Assembly (NCBI GenBank): GCA_947166355.1
Contig: CAMVDX010000014.1
Location: 1-64,000, forward strand
Source of the DNA: an uncultured Treponema sp.
Lineage (GTDB): Bacteria; Spirochaetota; Spirochaetia; Treponematales; Treponemataceae
Length of the DNA stretch: 64,000 bases
Direction: 5' to 3'
The translations under genes and the position numbers were made by a program. The notes beneath the pieces were generated by a model. It was not told the DNA's origin. It was given only the letters and a program-made list of their open reading frames with translations, and did no database searches. Below, in pieces: positions 38,694 to 48,303 of this stretch (its first letter is position 1; each line of letters starts with the position of its first letter).

Positions 38694-39683
38694 ATGGGAA
38701 ACAATGCAGCTCTACGCAAAGCAGACAGAATTAAAGAAGATGAGTTTTATACACAACTTTCAGATATAGAAAAAGAACTTTCACATTACAAGGAATATTT
38801 TAGAGGAAAGACTATATTATGTAATTGTGATGATCCGCGTATTTCAAATTTTTTTAGATATTTTGCATTGAATTTTAATGAATTTGGAATAAAGAAAATT
38901 ATTTCAACTTGTTATAAAAACCAAGATGTAGATTTATTTACACAAAATGATTGCGAAAAGGCTGTATACATTGAATATACAGGAAATCCTGACGATCCGA
39001 CTTCTACAGATTTTTCAACAATTGAAGTAAAGGAATTAAAAGGTGATGGAGATTTTAGAAGTCAGGAATGTATTGATTTATTGAAACAAGCTGATATTGT
39101 TGTTACAAATCCTCCGTTCTCTCTGTTTAGAGAATATGTTACTCAGTTAATAGAGTATTCGAAGAAATTCATAATAATTGGAAATCAAAATGCTATAAGT
39201 TATAAAGAAATTTTTAAATTATTTAAAGAAAACAAAATCTGGCTGGGATATAAATCAGGAGATATGGCTTTTAGAGTTCCTGATAATAGTGAACCTCGTA
39301 CTACACGTTTTTGGATAGATGAAAAAGGAAATAAATGGAGAAGTATGGGTAATGTTTGTTGGTACACAAATCTTGATACAACAAAACGACATGAAGACTT
39401 AATTCTTTATAAAACATATTCAGCAGAAGAATATCCTAAATTCGATAATTATGATGCAATAAATGTTAATAAAACTTCAGACATTCCATTAGACTATGAT
39501 GGATTAATGGGAGTACCAATTACTTTTTTTGATAAATATAATCCAGAGCAATTTGAAGTAATTGATGGAATTGGACGTTATAGTATTTTAAACAATGAAG
39601 AAACAAAAAAAGCGGGAAAGTACTTATCTATGATAAACGGTAAGGCAATTTATTTTAGAATTATTATCAAGCGTAAAAAATAG
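38694..39683 (+). CDS. EcoRI-family adenine-specific DNA methyltransferase
   Basis: ADIVVTNPPFSLFREYV (NPPF motif), KTILCNCDDPRISNFFRYFA, KIWLGYKSGDMAFRVP. Confidence 0.87.
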   Translation: MGNNAALRKADRIKEDEFYTQLSDIEKELSHYKEYFRGKTILCNCDDPRISNFFRYFALNFNEFGIKKIISTCYKNQDVDLFTQNDCEKAVYIEYTGNPDDPTSTDFSTIEVKELKGDGDFRSQECIDLLKQADIVVTNPPFSLFREYVTQLIEYSKKFIIIGNQNAISYKEIFKLFKENKIWLGYKSGDMAFRVPDNSEPRTTRFWIDEKGNKWRSMGNVCWYTNLDTTKRHEDLILYKTYSAEEYPKFDNYDAINVNKTSDIPLDYDGLMGVPITFFDKYNPEQFEVIDGIGRYSILNNEETKKAGKYLSMINGKAIYFRIIIKRKK

Positions 39684-39689
39684 GCCCGC

Positions 39690-39850
39690 CTGCGAGCTTA
39701 CAGGGCTAGGGCGTGGAGCCACGCCGGAGGCGGCCACCGCAACGAAATGAACTAACGTTAGTTAGTGAATGAAGTGAGGAGGCTGGAGCGATAGCGTAAT
39801 GGCGGAAGGCCCGACCCGAACCCGCCTGCCGGCAGGCAGGAGGAGTGAGG
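39690..39850. repeat. GC-rich dispersed element, family F (gtggagccacgccggaggcggccac...ggctggagcgatagcgtaatggcggaaggcccgac)
   Basis: Second copy at 61720-61920. Confidence 0.82.
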
Positions 39851-39876
39851 GGAGCCCCCAAGGAGAAAAGAAAAAT

Positions 39877-40968
39877 ATGAAAATTACTTTGCACACAATT
39901 AAGGTCCGCGAGCTTGTAAACGGATATCAGGATAATGATGAGGCTGGGGTTGTTGGCTTTGACGGGAAGCTGGATATCAGGCCGCCCTATCAGCGGGAGT
40001 TTTGTTATAATGATAATCAGCAGCAGGCGGTAATGGATACCGTGACGAATGGATTTCCTCTGAACACGATGTACTGGGTAGTTCGAGAAGATGGACGCTA
40101 TGAAGTTCTGGACGGGCAGCAGAGAACTATTTCGATTTGCCGCTATGTGAACGGAACTTATTCTCATAACATGCGTTACTTTACAAACCTGCAGCCAGAC
40201 GAAAAAGAGCAGATTCTGAACTATGATTTGCAGGTTTATTTTTGCGAAGGAACTGACAGCGAAAAACTGAGCTGGTTTAAAACTATAAATATTGCGGGAG
40301 AAAAGCTCACTGAACAGGAAATTAGAAATGCGGTTTATGCGGGCTCGTGGACGGCTGAGGCTAAAAAGATTTTTTCTAAATCGAATTGCGCGGCAAAACT
40401 TTTGGGCGATAAATATGTAAACGGAAATCCTATTCGTCAGGAGCTTCTTGAAACTGTTTTGGGCTGGTACGTTGGAAAAGATGATAAGCTGATTTGTACT
40501 TACATGGGAAAGCATCAGAATGATTCTAATGCAAACGAGCTCTGGGTTTATTTTCAATTTGTGATTGCCTGGATTAAAGCCTTATTTCCAACTTACAGAA
40601 AAGAGATGAAGGGAATTGACTGGGGCATGCTTTATAATCAGTATCACGAAAATGATTATGATCCGGCAGCCCTTGAAAAGGAAATTGTTTCTTTAATTGA
40701 TAATGAGGAAGTTACAAATCATAAGGGCATTTATTATTATCTCTTTGATAGAAAAGAAAGTCATTTAAGTTTGCGGGAATTTGATGATAAGATGAAGCGT
40801 AAGAAATATGAGGAACAGAAAGGCATTTGTCCTCTTTGTAATCAGCATTATGAATTTACTGAAATGCAGGGAGACCATATTGTTCCCTGGAGTCGAGGCG
40901 GAAAAACTGTTTATGAAAATTTGCAGATGCTTTGCAGGCTTTGTAATAATACTAAGAGTAATAAATAA
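39877..40968 (+). CDS. DUF262 (ParB-like) + HNH endonuclease protein
   Basis: DIRPPYQREF, YEVLDGQQRTISI; C-terminal HNH CPLCNQHYEFTEMQGDHIVPWSRGGKTVYENLQMLCRLCNNTKSNK; start 39877 rather than 39799. Confidence 0.88.
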   Translation: MKITLHTIKVRELVNGYQDNDEAGVVGFDGKLDIRPPYQREFCYNDNQQQAVMDTVTNGFPLNTMYWVVREDGRYEVLDGQQRTISICRYVNGTYSHNMRYFTNLQPDEKEQILNYDLQVYFCEGTDSEKLSWFKTINIAGEKLTEQEIRNAVYAGSWTAEAKKIFSKSNCAAKLLGDKYVNGNPIRQELLETVLGWYVGKDDKLICTYMGKHQNDSNANELWVYFQFVIAWIKALFPTYRKEMKGIDWGMLYNQYHENDYDPAALEKEIVSLIDNEEVTNHKGIYYYLFDRKESHLSLREFDDKMKRKKYEEQKGICPLCNQHYEFTEMQGDHIVPWSRGGKTVYENLQMLCRLCNNTKSNK

Positions 40969-41012
40969 AAACAGCAATCGAAAATTCACACTTTCTGTGC
41001 TATAATTAATTT

Positions 41013-43223
41013 ATGGCACAGGAAAGAGCACACGCAACTGATCAGGACATTGAACGAATTTTAAAAGTGAAGGATGCAGACATGGGACTTTTTGTTCTGG
41101 CGATGCATTCTTTGATGGAAAGAGCGCTTAAAGAAAAATATAATTCTGATGATTCTTTTGGTGATTTAATTAATCAATATGTAAATGATTATAAGTTTAC
41201 TCATGGAAATCCTGTAGATGATAAAAAAAGACCTGGGGAGATTTTTTATAAATTATCTGGTGATAAACAAAAGCTTTTTTCGCAGCTTACTAAAATTTAT
41301 GAAAATCATTTTCTTTCAAATAAAGTCCGTCATCGGTTTGAGTTTATATCAGAAGAAAAAGCTAAAACTACAGTTGCCTGTTTTCTTGCCTTTGCACAGG
41401 CAGAAGGCTGGGATTCTCTTAAGACTATAAAAAAACTTGAAGAGGAATTAAAAGAATGGCAGCTTCATGACGGCTACCAGAGTCCTGAACTCAAAAAAGC
41501 AATTGCTGAAATCTCTCGACTTAAATCAGAAAATGAAAATCTTGCGCAAAAGGCAAATGAATTGGCTGACTTACAAAATCAGCTGGCAACAATTTCTGCT
41601 CAGGAAAATCTTCTGAAAAGTCAGCTTGCAGAAAGTGAAGCTCGTCTTTCTAAAAAAGATGAAAAGCTGGATAAGGTTCGCCAGAATGCTAATGAACAGA
41701 GCATGAAGTTCCGAAAAGAACGCGAAGAAATTCTTGCAAAGCTCAAAGACTACGAGCAGACTAAGCAGTATCTTGAGATGCTTGAGCAGGTTGCCTTTTA
41801 TACAAAAACCCGCCACGATTATGAGCAGTCGATAATTACGCTTAGCCGCGAACAGGCTGATGTTCTGAATCAGATAAAAGTAAATCGCGATTTTCTTATC
41901 AAGGGTGCGGCCGGAACCGGAAAATCTCTTGTGCTTATAAAGCTTCTGGAAAAGGCAGTAAATGAACTTAAAGGCGAGCTGGCTTTTGAAGATTTAGCGG
42001 CCACTAACAGCTTCCGCCTGCTCACTTACACAAAGAGTCTTGTAAAATATAATCAGTATGTTACAAAGCTTTTGAATACTCAGGTTTCAGAAAAATCAAT
42101 TACAACAGCAGATTCATTTATTGCTTCTCTTTTGAAAATGTTTTTTCCTGGGAAAGGTTTTGGGTATAAATATTCAGATTATCCTGCAGAAGTTTTTGAT
42201 AATACAGATTTTGATGGAGCGACAATTTTTACAGAAGCAGATAAGTTTATCTGGGCAAACTGCATAAACAAGACTAAGTATGTTGATGAAGTTTGTGAGC
42301 GTGAGGGAATGAAGTTTCCGCTTAAAAAAACTGACCGCGAAAAAATGTGGAAGGCACTCGAAGCAGTTGAGGCAAAGCTTGAGAATTGCAGTTTATGGCC
42401 GAGAAATTTTGCCGCAAAGAAAATTGCGGAACGGCTGGAAGCTGGCGAACTTACAGCCGGCGGCACAGAGGTTGCTTCTGTTATGGCAGAATATTCCTTT
42501 GTTGATGAAGCGCAGGATTTACCGCCGGTAATTCTTTCGGTAATCAAAAAGTCAACAAAAAGAGCTGTCTTTCTTGCGGGCGACAGCGACCAGACAATTT
42601 ATACAAAGGGCTTTAACTGGAATCGTTCTGGAATTGATGTTCAGGGCCGCACAAAAATCCTCAAAACAAATTTCCGTAATACAGCACAGATTCACGAGTA
42701 TGCAGAAAAATATCGCAGCAGCTTTACTCACAAAGACAGCACAACAATGCCCGATGCCTTCCGTCCGGGTCCACCGGTTCAACATATTGTTGCAAAAAAT
42801 AATGAGGATGTAAAAAATCAGATTGTAGAGCAGGTTAAACTTTTGATGAACGCCCTGAACTATGCCGAAGAAAATATCTGCATCATTGCAAATACAAAAG
42901 AAAAGCTTAAAGCTTTACAGGATTTCCTCGACAAAAAGCTGGGAGTTGAGTCTAATATTGTTGAAGATTATTTTGATTTTGAAGGCACAGGCGGAATCCG
43001 TCTTTGTACAATGCAGAACTGTAAAGGTCTGGACTTCCCGGTAGTTCTCTTCCTTGCCGATCACCGTGTTCGCGGTGCAGAAGAAAAATCATTTTATGAT
43101 GAAGAAACTTTTATGATGCAGCAGTTCAACATGGTTTACGTAGCTCTCACCCGTGCAATGGAAATGCTTTATGTTTACACAATCCAGGGCAGCGAATTTG
43201 AGCCGTTTAAGAGATTGTCATGA
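41013..43223 (+). CDS. SF1 (UvrD/Rep-like) helicase with N-terminal coiled-coil extension
   Basis: Walker A GAAGTGKSLVL; FVDEAQDLPP; AGDSDQTIY; NFRNTAQIHEYA; MQNCKGLDFPVV; VALTRAMEMLYVY. Confidence 0.87.
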   Translation: MAQERAHATDQDIERILKVKDADMGLFVLAMHSLMERALKEKYNSDDSFGDLINQYVNDYKFTHGNPVDDKKRPGEIFYKLSGDKQKLFSQLTKIYENHFLSNKVRHRFEFISEEKAKTTVACFLAFAQAEGWDSLKTIKKLEEELKEWQLHDGYQSPELKKAIAEISRLKSENENLAQKANELADLQNQLATISAQENLLKSQLAESEARLSKKDEKLDKVRQNANEQSMKFRKEREEILAKLKDYEQTKQYLEMLEQVAFYTKTRHDYEQSIITLSREQADVLNQIKVNRDFLIKGAAGTGKSLVLIKLLEKAVNELKGELAFEDLAATNSFRLLTYTKSLVKYNQYVTKLLNTQVSEKSITTADSFIASLLKMFFPGKGFGYKYSDYPAEVFDNTDFDGATIFTEADKFIWANCINKTKYVDEVCEREGMKFPLKKTDREKMWKALEAVEAKLENCSLWPRNFAAKKIAERLEAGELTAGGTEVASVMAEYSFVDEAQDLPPVILSVIKKSTKRAVFLAGDSDQTIYTKGFNWNRSGIDVQGRTKILKTNFRNTAQIHEYAEKYRSSFTHKDSTTMPDAFRPGPPVQHIVAKNNEDVKNQIVEQVKLLMNALNYAEENICIIANTKEKLKALQDFLDKKLGVESNIVEDYFDFEGTGGIRLCTMQNCKGLDFPVVLFLADHRVRGAEEKSFYDEETFMMQQFNMVYVALTRAMEMLYVYTIQGSEFEPFKRLS

Positions 43224-43254
43224 AAATGAAAGACGGCTAGGTTTTGTGTCTTAA

Positions 43255-43557
43255 TTATTTATACGTAACCAGAAGAACACTGACTGCGGCCAGTAGAAAA
43301 ATCATGTACACCAGCACAAGCGGAGAGGCAATCTGAGGAAAGCTTATCAGCATAAAAGCGAAGACAAGAGTTAATGCGCCCAGACCCAGAGCTACGTAGC
43401 CGCTGCTTTTTGCGCGCAGCTGATTTTTACGAAGGCCTTCCGGCGACTTGTCGGCAGCAGCTTCGTTGAGCTTGTCTAAAAATCCGGGTAAGAGGAAATA
43501 TACTCCGGCGGCGCAGAAGGCTATGCCGGCGATAAAGAATAGTATAACTAAAATCAT
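43255..43557 (-). CDS. Small multi-TM protein
   Basis: Hydrophobic segments; overlaps ftsK stop. Confidence 0.55.
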   Translation of the reverse strand: MILVILFFIAGIAFCAAGVYFLLPGFLDKLNEAAADKSPEGLRKNQLRAKSSGYVALGLGALTLVFAFMLISFPQIASPLVLVYMIFLLAAVSVLLVTYK

Positions 43558-46500
43558 GGAACGTGAATTACCTCGCGAGGTTTTGCACCGTTTGCAGGGC
43601 CGACAATTCCGCGCTCTTCCATTTCCTCAACGAGGCGTGCTGCACGGTTATAGCCAATCTTCAGACGGCGCTGCAGGTAGCTTGCGCTGGCCTTGCCACT
43701 CTGAACAACAATTTCGAGAGCCTGGTCGTACAGCGGGTCATCATCATCCATCGGCTCGCCGAACAAATCGCGTGCTCCTTCTTCGTCATCGTCGTCAACG
43801 AAAATTTCTTCATCAATGTAGTCTGGCTCGCCGTAGTCTTTTACAGCGGTAACTACATTCTCAACTTCCTGGTCGCTTACGAAGGTTCCCTGAATTCGGA
43901 TTGGAGCAGGATCCACTGCAGAAGCATAAAGCATATCACCACGTCCAAGAAGCTTTTCGGCGCCAACTGTATCAATAATGATATTCGAGTCTGTACGGCT
44001 GGCAACCATGAAGGCGATTCGGGTTGGAATGTTTGCCTTGATAAGACCTGTGATTACGTTTACAGATGGACGCTGAGTTGCGAGAACAAGGTGAATACCA
44101 ACCGCACGGCTCATCGCAGTAAGACGCGCTACGATATTTTCGAGTTCCTTTCCGCTGGTTGCCATGAGGTCGGCAAACTCATCAATAATAACAACGATGT
44201 ACGGCAGCTTTTCTGTACAGATTTTCTGCTCTTTAATTTTTTTGTTGTAGTTAGAAATATCACGTACACCCATACCATCGAGCAAAGCGTAACGGCGTTC
44301 CATTTCGCATAGACACCACTGCAGGGCCTGGAGGGCTTTCTTTGGCTCTGTGATTACCGGTGTGAGCAGATGTGGAATATTATTGTAAAGCTTGAGCTCG
44401 ACAACCTTAGGGTCTACGAGAATCATTTTTACATCTTCAAAACTTCGTTTGTAAAGAATTGAAAGAATCAGTGAGTTTACACAAACAGACTTTCCGGAAC
44501 CAGTTGCACCGGCAATCAGCATATGCGGAGTTTTTACGAGGTCTATCAGCTGGGCCTTTCCAAGAATATCTTTTCCGAGTACAACAGGTACAGCCATCTT
44601 CTTCCATTCAGGTAAATCCATTTCTATGATTTCGCGGAAGCCAACTACCGATCGGTTGCGGTTTGGAACTTCAATACCAACAGCCTGCTTACCAGGAATT
44701 GGCGCAACAATTCGGACAGACTGGGCGGCAAGACTGAGAGCGATGTTATCCTGCAATGCAACAATCTTACTGAGCTTTACGCCTGGTGCCGGCAGAATCT
44801 CGAACATTGTAACAACCGGGCCTTTTTTGATTCCGATAATATCAGCTTCAATATTGAATTCAGCAAGAGTTTGCTTTAGGTTGAGTGAAGCCTGTTTTGT
44901 TGCGTCGTCGATAATCCAGTACTGGTCGTCTTTATAGGCTGTGAGCAAATCTGAAGGAATTATATAAGGGCCTTTCTTTGTGGCGCGGTTTGTCTTCGGC
45001 GGATTAGCGGCAATCTCTTTTGTGTGCGGACGGTTTTCTTCCTGCTGTGCATTAAAGAAATCAGAAAGCTCATCTTTGGTCAGATTTGTTGCTCCATGAT
45101 TTGGAGTATTGCCTGCCTGAGCTTTAGAAGATGCGGCTGGTTCTGCTGAATGATCAGCTGCCGGTTCTTCTGCATTTTTTTCTGCAGAGACTTGTGCCGG
45201 TGCAGGTGAATTCTTTCTGATATCAGCTTCCATATCAGAAAAAACGCTGGCAGCCGCTCTTGAAATATCTACTTCATCCTCTTCAACAGTTTCCTGTTCT
45301 TCCTGCAGTGCAAGCTGATTAAAAATCTGTGGCTCATCATCAGCGAAATTATCATCAATGCTTATTTCAGGTTCTGCTGTTTGTTCAGAATTTTCTTCAA
45401 CTACAGGCTCTTGAATTTTTGGAGCAGTTTTCTTTGTATCTACATTTTCAAAATAATTATAAAGATTTTCTTTTGTAGCAATTTTTGGTTCAGCGACATC
45501 ATTAAAATAGGAACCTACCGACTGGTAGTTTTCCTTTTGGTCTGCTGCTTCAGTTGAAGATTTAGTTTCAGATTCAGAGACAGAGTTCTCATCTGTCAAC
45601 TGAATCCGAGTAGGGAACTTAGGTTTCTCTAAATTATTGGCTGAAGTTTTTTTTTCCTCAGTTTCGGCCTGTGCCGGAGTTGATTCATCATGAATCACAA
45701 TCTTATGTGGAAACTTAGGATTTTCAACTACAGTATCAATATAGCGTACAGCTGCGTAAGGATCATTAGAATTATCTTTTGACTCTTCAGCAGATACAGG
45801 AGCTTCAACAGTAGCTTCTGCCGATGCAGAATGCTGAGTTACAGCAGGCTGAACCGGAGCAGTCTCCGGCTTACTGCCAGTTTCCAGCTTACCGCTAGAC
45901 TCCAGCTTACCGCCAGCTTGTTTACTTTCAGATTCAACATCATCGACTGGAGGGAATGTAAGAGCAGGATCATTTTCATCAAAATCAGCATCATATTCAG
46001 GAGGAAGCGATTCTGGCTTTGGAGGAAGGTCAGGCCATTCAAGCTCATCTTCTGGAGTTGTGAGTGCAGCAAATTCTTCCTGTGTAATAATAGAATTCGG
46101 ATTAGAAGAATCAGATTCTTCTTCATCTTGGGTAGCAGCCGGAACAGAAATTGTTTGAGCCGGTTTTTGGTTTTCAGTTTTTGCGGCAGGAATTACCGGC
46201 GGAGTATAATAAACCTCTGAGTCTGGAGCATTTTTGTAATCTTCAAAGGCTGGAGCATCCTGCTCTTCAATTTCAGTTTCGTCATCAGCATCTGCTTCAG
46301 CACCAATATCAGAGGCAGGTTCAATGTCAGAAAGAACTTCATCAAAAATTGAAAGCTTTGGAATATTTTCTCCGTCATAAGATTCGTTTGCATCGTCAGA
46401 AGAATCCTCATTCTTTTTGAATTTTTCCTTGAGCTTTTCAAAAAGCGATTTCTTAGATTTTTCAGAATTATCAGAATCAATAGCAGAGAGCTTAGAAATT

Positions 46501-47111
46501 TTTGTGAAACCCTGATTAATATCCGAGGCTTCAGAATCAGTACTTTCAAAATTTTCCGCGGTCTCCCCAACATCCGCATCCTCAGTCTCTTTGAGAATGC
46601 TTTCATCATTTTCATTTTCCGAGCTCTTACGAACAGCCGCCTTTCTAAATCCCCTGGTGTTAAGTCTGTCAGCAATAATACCGGTTCCCAGGAATTCAAT
46701 TACAACAAGCATAGCTCCGGTAACAAGGGCAATCAGAATTTTTACGATTTTAAACGATGAAAAATCTACCTTTAGAATTGAGCGGATAATGCTTTCTGTA
46801 ACTACGCAGGTAAAAAACGGCACAAGCGCAGTGAGAAGTCGCAGAGTCTTGCGGGCAGTCCATTTAGAAGCAAAGCACGAAAGCCCAGCAGTAAGCAGAA
46901 AGCCCGGAATCAAAATGCTGCAAAAGCCGTAAACAGAATACAGCATATCTCCCAGCATATAAAAAATATTACTATGCCCCGGACCGGCAACGCCATAATC
47001 CAGCGGAAGAAGAATCAAACTGATTGTAAAAAGTGCCGCCAGCAACAGCAATGCGGCTCCCGTTATGAAACTAGACTTATTAGATGCTCTCATAGTTCCA
47101 TTATCGGACAA
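43554..47111 (-). CDS. ftsK: FtsK/SpoIIIE-family DNA translocase with very long acidic linker
   Basis: N-terminal TMs; GATGSGKSVCVNSLILSILY; IDEFADLMAT; RPSVNVITG; C-terminal gamma domain SASYLQRRLKIGYNRAARLVEEME. Confidence 0.95.
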   Translation of the reverse strand: MSDNGTMRASNKSSFITGAALLLLAALFTISLILLPLDYGVAGPGHSNIFYMLGDMLYSVYGFCSILIPGFLLTAGLSCFASKWTARKTLRLLTALVPFFTCVVTESIIRSILKVDFSSFKIVKILIALVTGAMLVVIEFLGTGIIADRLNTRGFRKAAVRKSSENENDESILKETEDADVGETAENFESTDSEASDINQGFTKISKLSAIDSDNSEKSKKSLFEKLKEKFKKNEDSSDDANESYDGENIPKLSIFDEVLSDIEPASDIGAEADADDETEIEEQDAPAFEDYKNAPDSEVYYTPPVIPAAKTENQKPAQTISVPAATQDEEESDSSNPNSIITQEEFAALTTPEDELEWPDLPPKPESLPPEYDADFDENDPALTFPPVDDVESESKQAGGKLESSGKLETGSKPETAPVQPAVTQHSASAEATVEAPVSAEESKDNSNDPYAAVRYIDTVVENPKFPHKIVIHDESTPAQAETEEKKTSANNLEKPKFPTRIQLTDENSVSESETKSSTEAADQKENYQSVGSYFNDVAEPKIATKENLYNYFENVDTKKTAPKIQEPVVEENSEQTAEPEISIDDNFADDEPQIFNQLALQEEQETVEEDEVDISRAAASVFSDMEADIRKNSPAPAQVSAEKNAEEPAADHSAEPAASSKAQAGNTPNHGATNLTKDELSDFFNAQQEENRPHTKEIAANPPKTNRATKKGPYIIPSDLLTAYKDDQYWIIDDATKQASLNLKQTLAEFNIEADIIGIKKGPVVTMFEILPAPGVKLSKIVALQDNIALSLAAQSVRIVAPIPGKQAVGIEVPNRNRSVVGFREIIEMDLPEWKKMAVPVVLGKDILGKAQLIDLVKTPHMLIAGATGSGKSVCVNSLILSILYKRSFEDVKMILVDPKVVELKLYNNIPHLLTPVITEPKKALQALQWCLCEMERRYALLDGMGVRDISNYNKKIKEQKICTEKLPYIVVIIDEFADLMATSGKELENIVARLTAMSRAVGIHLVLATQRPSVNVITGLIKANIPTRIAFMVASRTDSNIIIDTVGAEKLLGRGDMLYASAVDPAPIRIQGTFVSDQEVENVVTAVKDYGEPDYIDEEIFVDDDDEEGARDLFGEPMDDDDPLYDQALEIVVQSGKASASYLQRRLKIGYNRAARLVEEMEERGIVGPANGAKPREVIHVP

Positions 47112-47188
47112 TAAAAAAAAGATTTTAGAGTTTTTAGGGTATATTTTTTCCTTGTTAGATTCCTTGAAAAACTGTTATAATTGAAGAT

Positions 47189-48301
47189 ATGAAAGCATCT
47201 GCAAATAAATCAGAAAAATCAGACAAGCCGGTAAAGACGGTTGGAATTTTGACTTCGGGCGGTGATGCGCCTGGGCTTAATGCGGCAATTCGGGCATTGT
47301 GTATTTCGGGAAAAAATAATTACGGAATGAAGTTTATTGGAATCCGTAATGGTTACCGTGGACTTATAGATAACGATACATTCAAGATGGACGAGATTGA
47401 TCTTGAACCTCTGATTTCTCAGGGCGGAACAATTCTTGGCACTTCGCGTGTAAAGCCATTTAAAAATCCAGTGCCAGATCCTAAAACCGGTCTTCTTCCT
47501 GTTGAGGGAATCAAAGAAACCTTTAAAAAAAATAAGCTTGATGCGCTTGTGTGTCTTGGCGGAAACGGAACAAATACTACTGCTTCGCTGCTTTCTGAAG
47601 CGGGCTTCAACGTAATTGGAATGCCTAAGACTATTGATAACGATATTGTCGGTACAGACGAAACCTTTGGCTTTCATACAGCAATTGATGTTGCAACTCA
47701 CGGAATAGAAGCAATTCGTACAACCGCAAAAAGTCACAGTCGTGCAATGGTTGTAGAAATCATGGGTCACAAGGTCGGCTGGCTTGGTTTGTATGCCGGG
47801 CTCGCAGGTCGTGCAGATGTAATCCTTTTACCGGAAATTCCTTATGACATTAAAAAAATTGCAAAATACATGAAGGCTAAAAAAGCTAAAGGCCAGAATT
47901 ATTTTATTATTGCCTGTTCTGAGGGTGCAATTGATCTGGATGAAGCAAAGCTTGGTAAAAAAGATTTTAAAAAGGCGCGTGAAGCTATGACTCAGAGTGT
48001 TGGCTTTCGTGTTGCAAAAGAAATTGAAGCAGAAACCGGAATAGAAACCAGAACAAGCGTACTAGGATATTTGCAGCGAGGTGGAGATCCTGCTCCTTAT
48101 GATATGATTCTTGCTACAAAGCTTGGAAATGCTGCGGCAGATTTTCTTGCAGAAAAGCGTTTTGGGAATCTTGTTGCCGTAAAGAATGGAATAATTGCTG
48201 CAACTCCACTTTCTGTTGTTGCGGGAAAAGTAAAGGAAATTACAGAAAAGGATCCTGTACTTAAAACTGCCCGAGACCTTGGAATTTGTTTTGGGGACTA
48301 A
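47189..48301 (+). CDS. 6-phosphofructokinase family
   Basis: GILTSGGDAPGLNAAIRAL; GGNGTNTTASLL; PKTIDNDIVGTDETFGF; YLQRGGDP. Confidence 0.93.
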   Translation: MKASANKSEKSDKPVKTVGILTSGGDAPGLNAAIRALCISGKNNYGMKFIGIRNGYRGLIDNDTFKMDEIDLEPLISQGGTILGTSRVKPFKNPVPDPKTGLLPVEGIKETFKKNKLDALVCLGGNGTNTTASLLSEAGFNVIGMPKTIDNDIVGTDETFGFHTAIDVATHGIEAIRTTAKSHSRAMVVEIMGHKVGWLGLYAGLAGRADVILLPEIPYDIKKIAKYMKAKKAKGQNYFIIACSEGAIDLDEAKLGKKDFKKAREAMTQSVGFRVAKEIEAETGIETRTSVLGYLQRGGDPAPYDMILATKLGNAAADFLAEKRFGNLVAVKNGIIAATPLSVVAGKVKEITEKDPVLKTARDLGICFGD

Positions 48302-48303
48302 AT

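Noticed and set aside
39799-39876. Upstream extension of the DUF262-HNH ORF
   Set aside because: The extension is family F repeat sequence; ATG at 39877 has an aaggagaaaag Shine-Dalgarno-like sequence.
45831-46932. Several ORFs over the ftsK linker
   Set aside because: Shadow ORFs in a low-complexity coding region; no recognisable domains.
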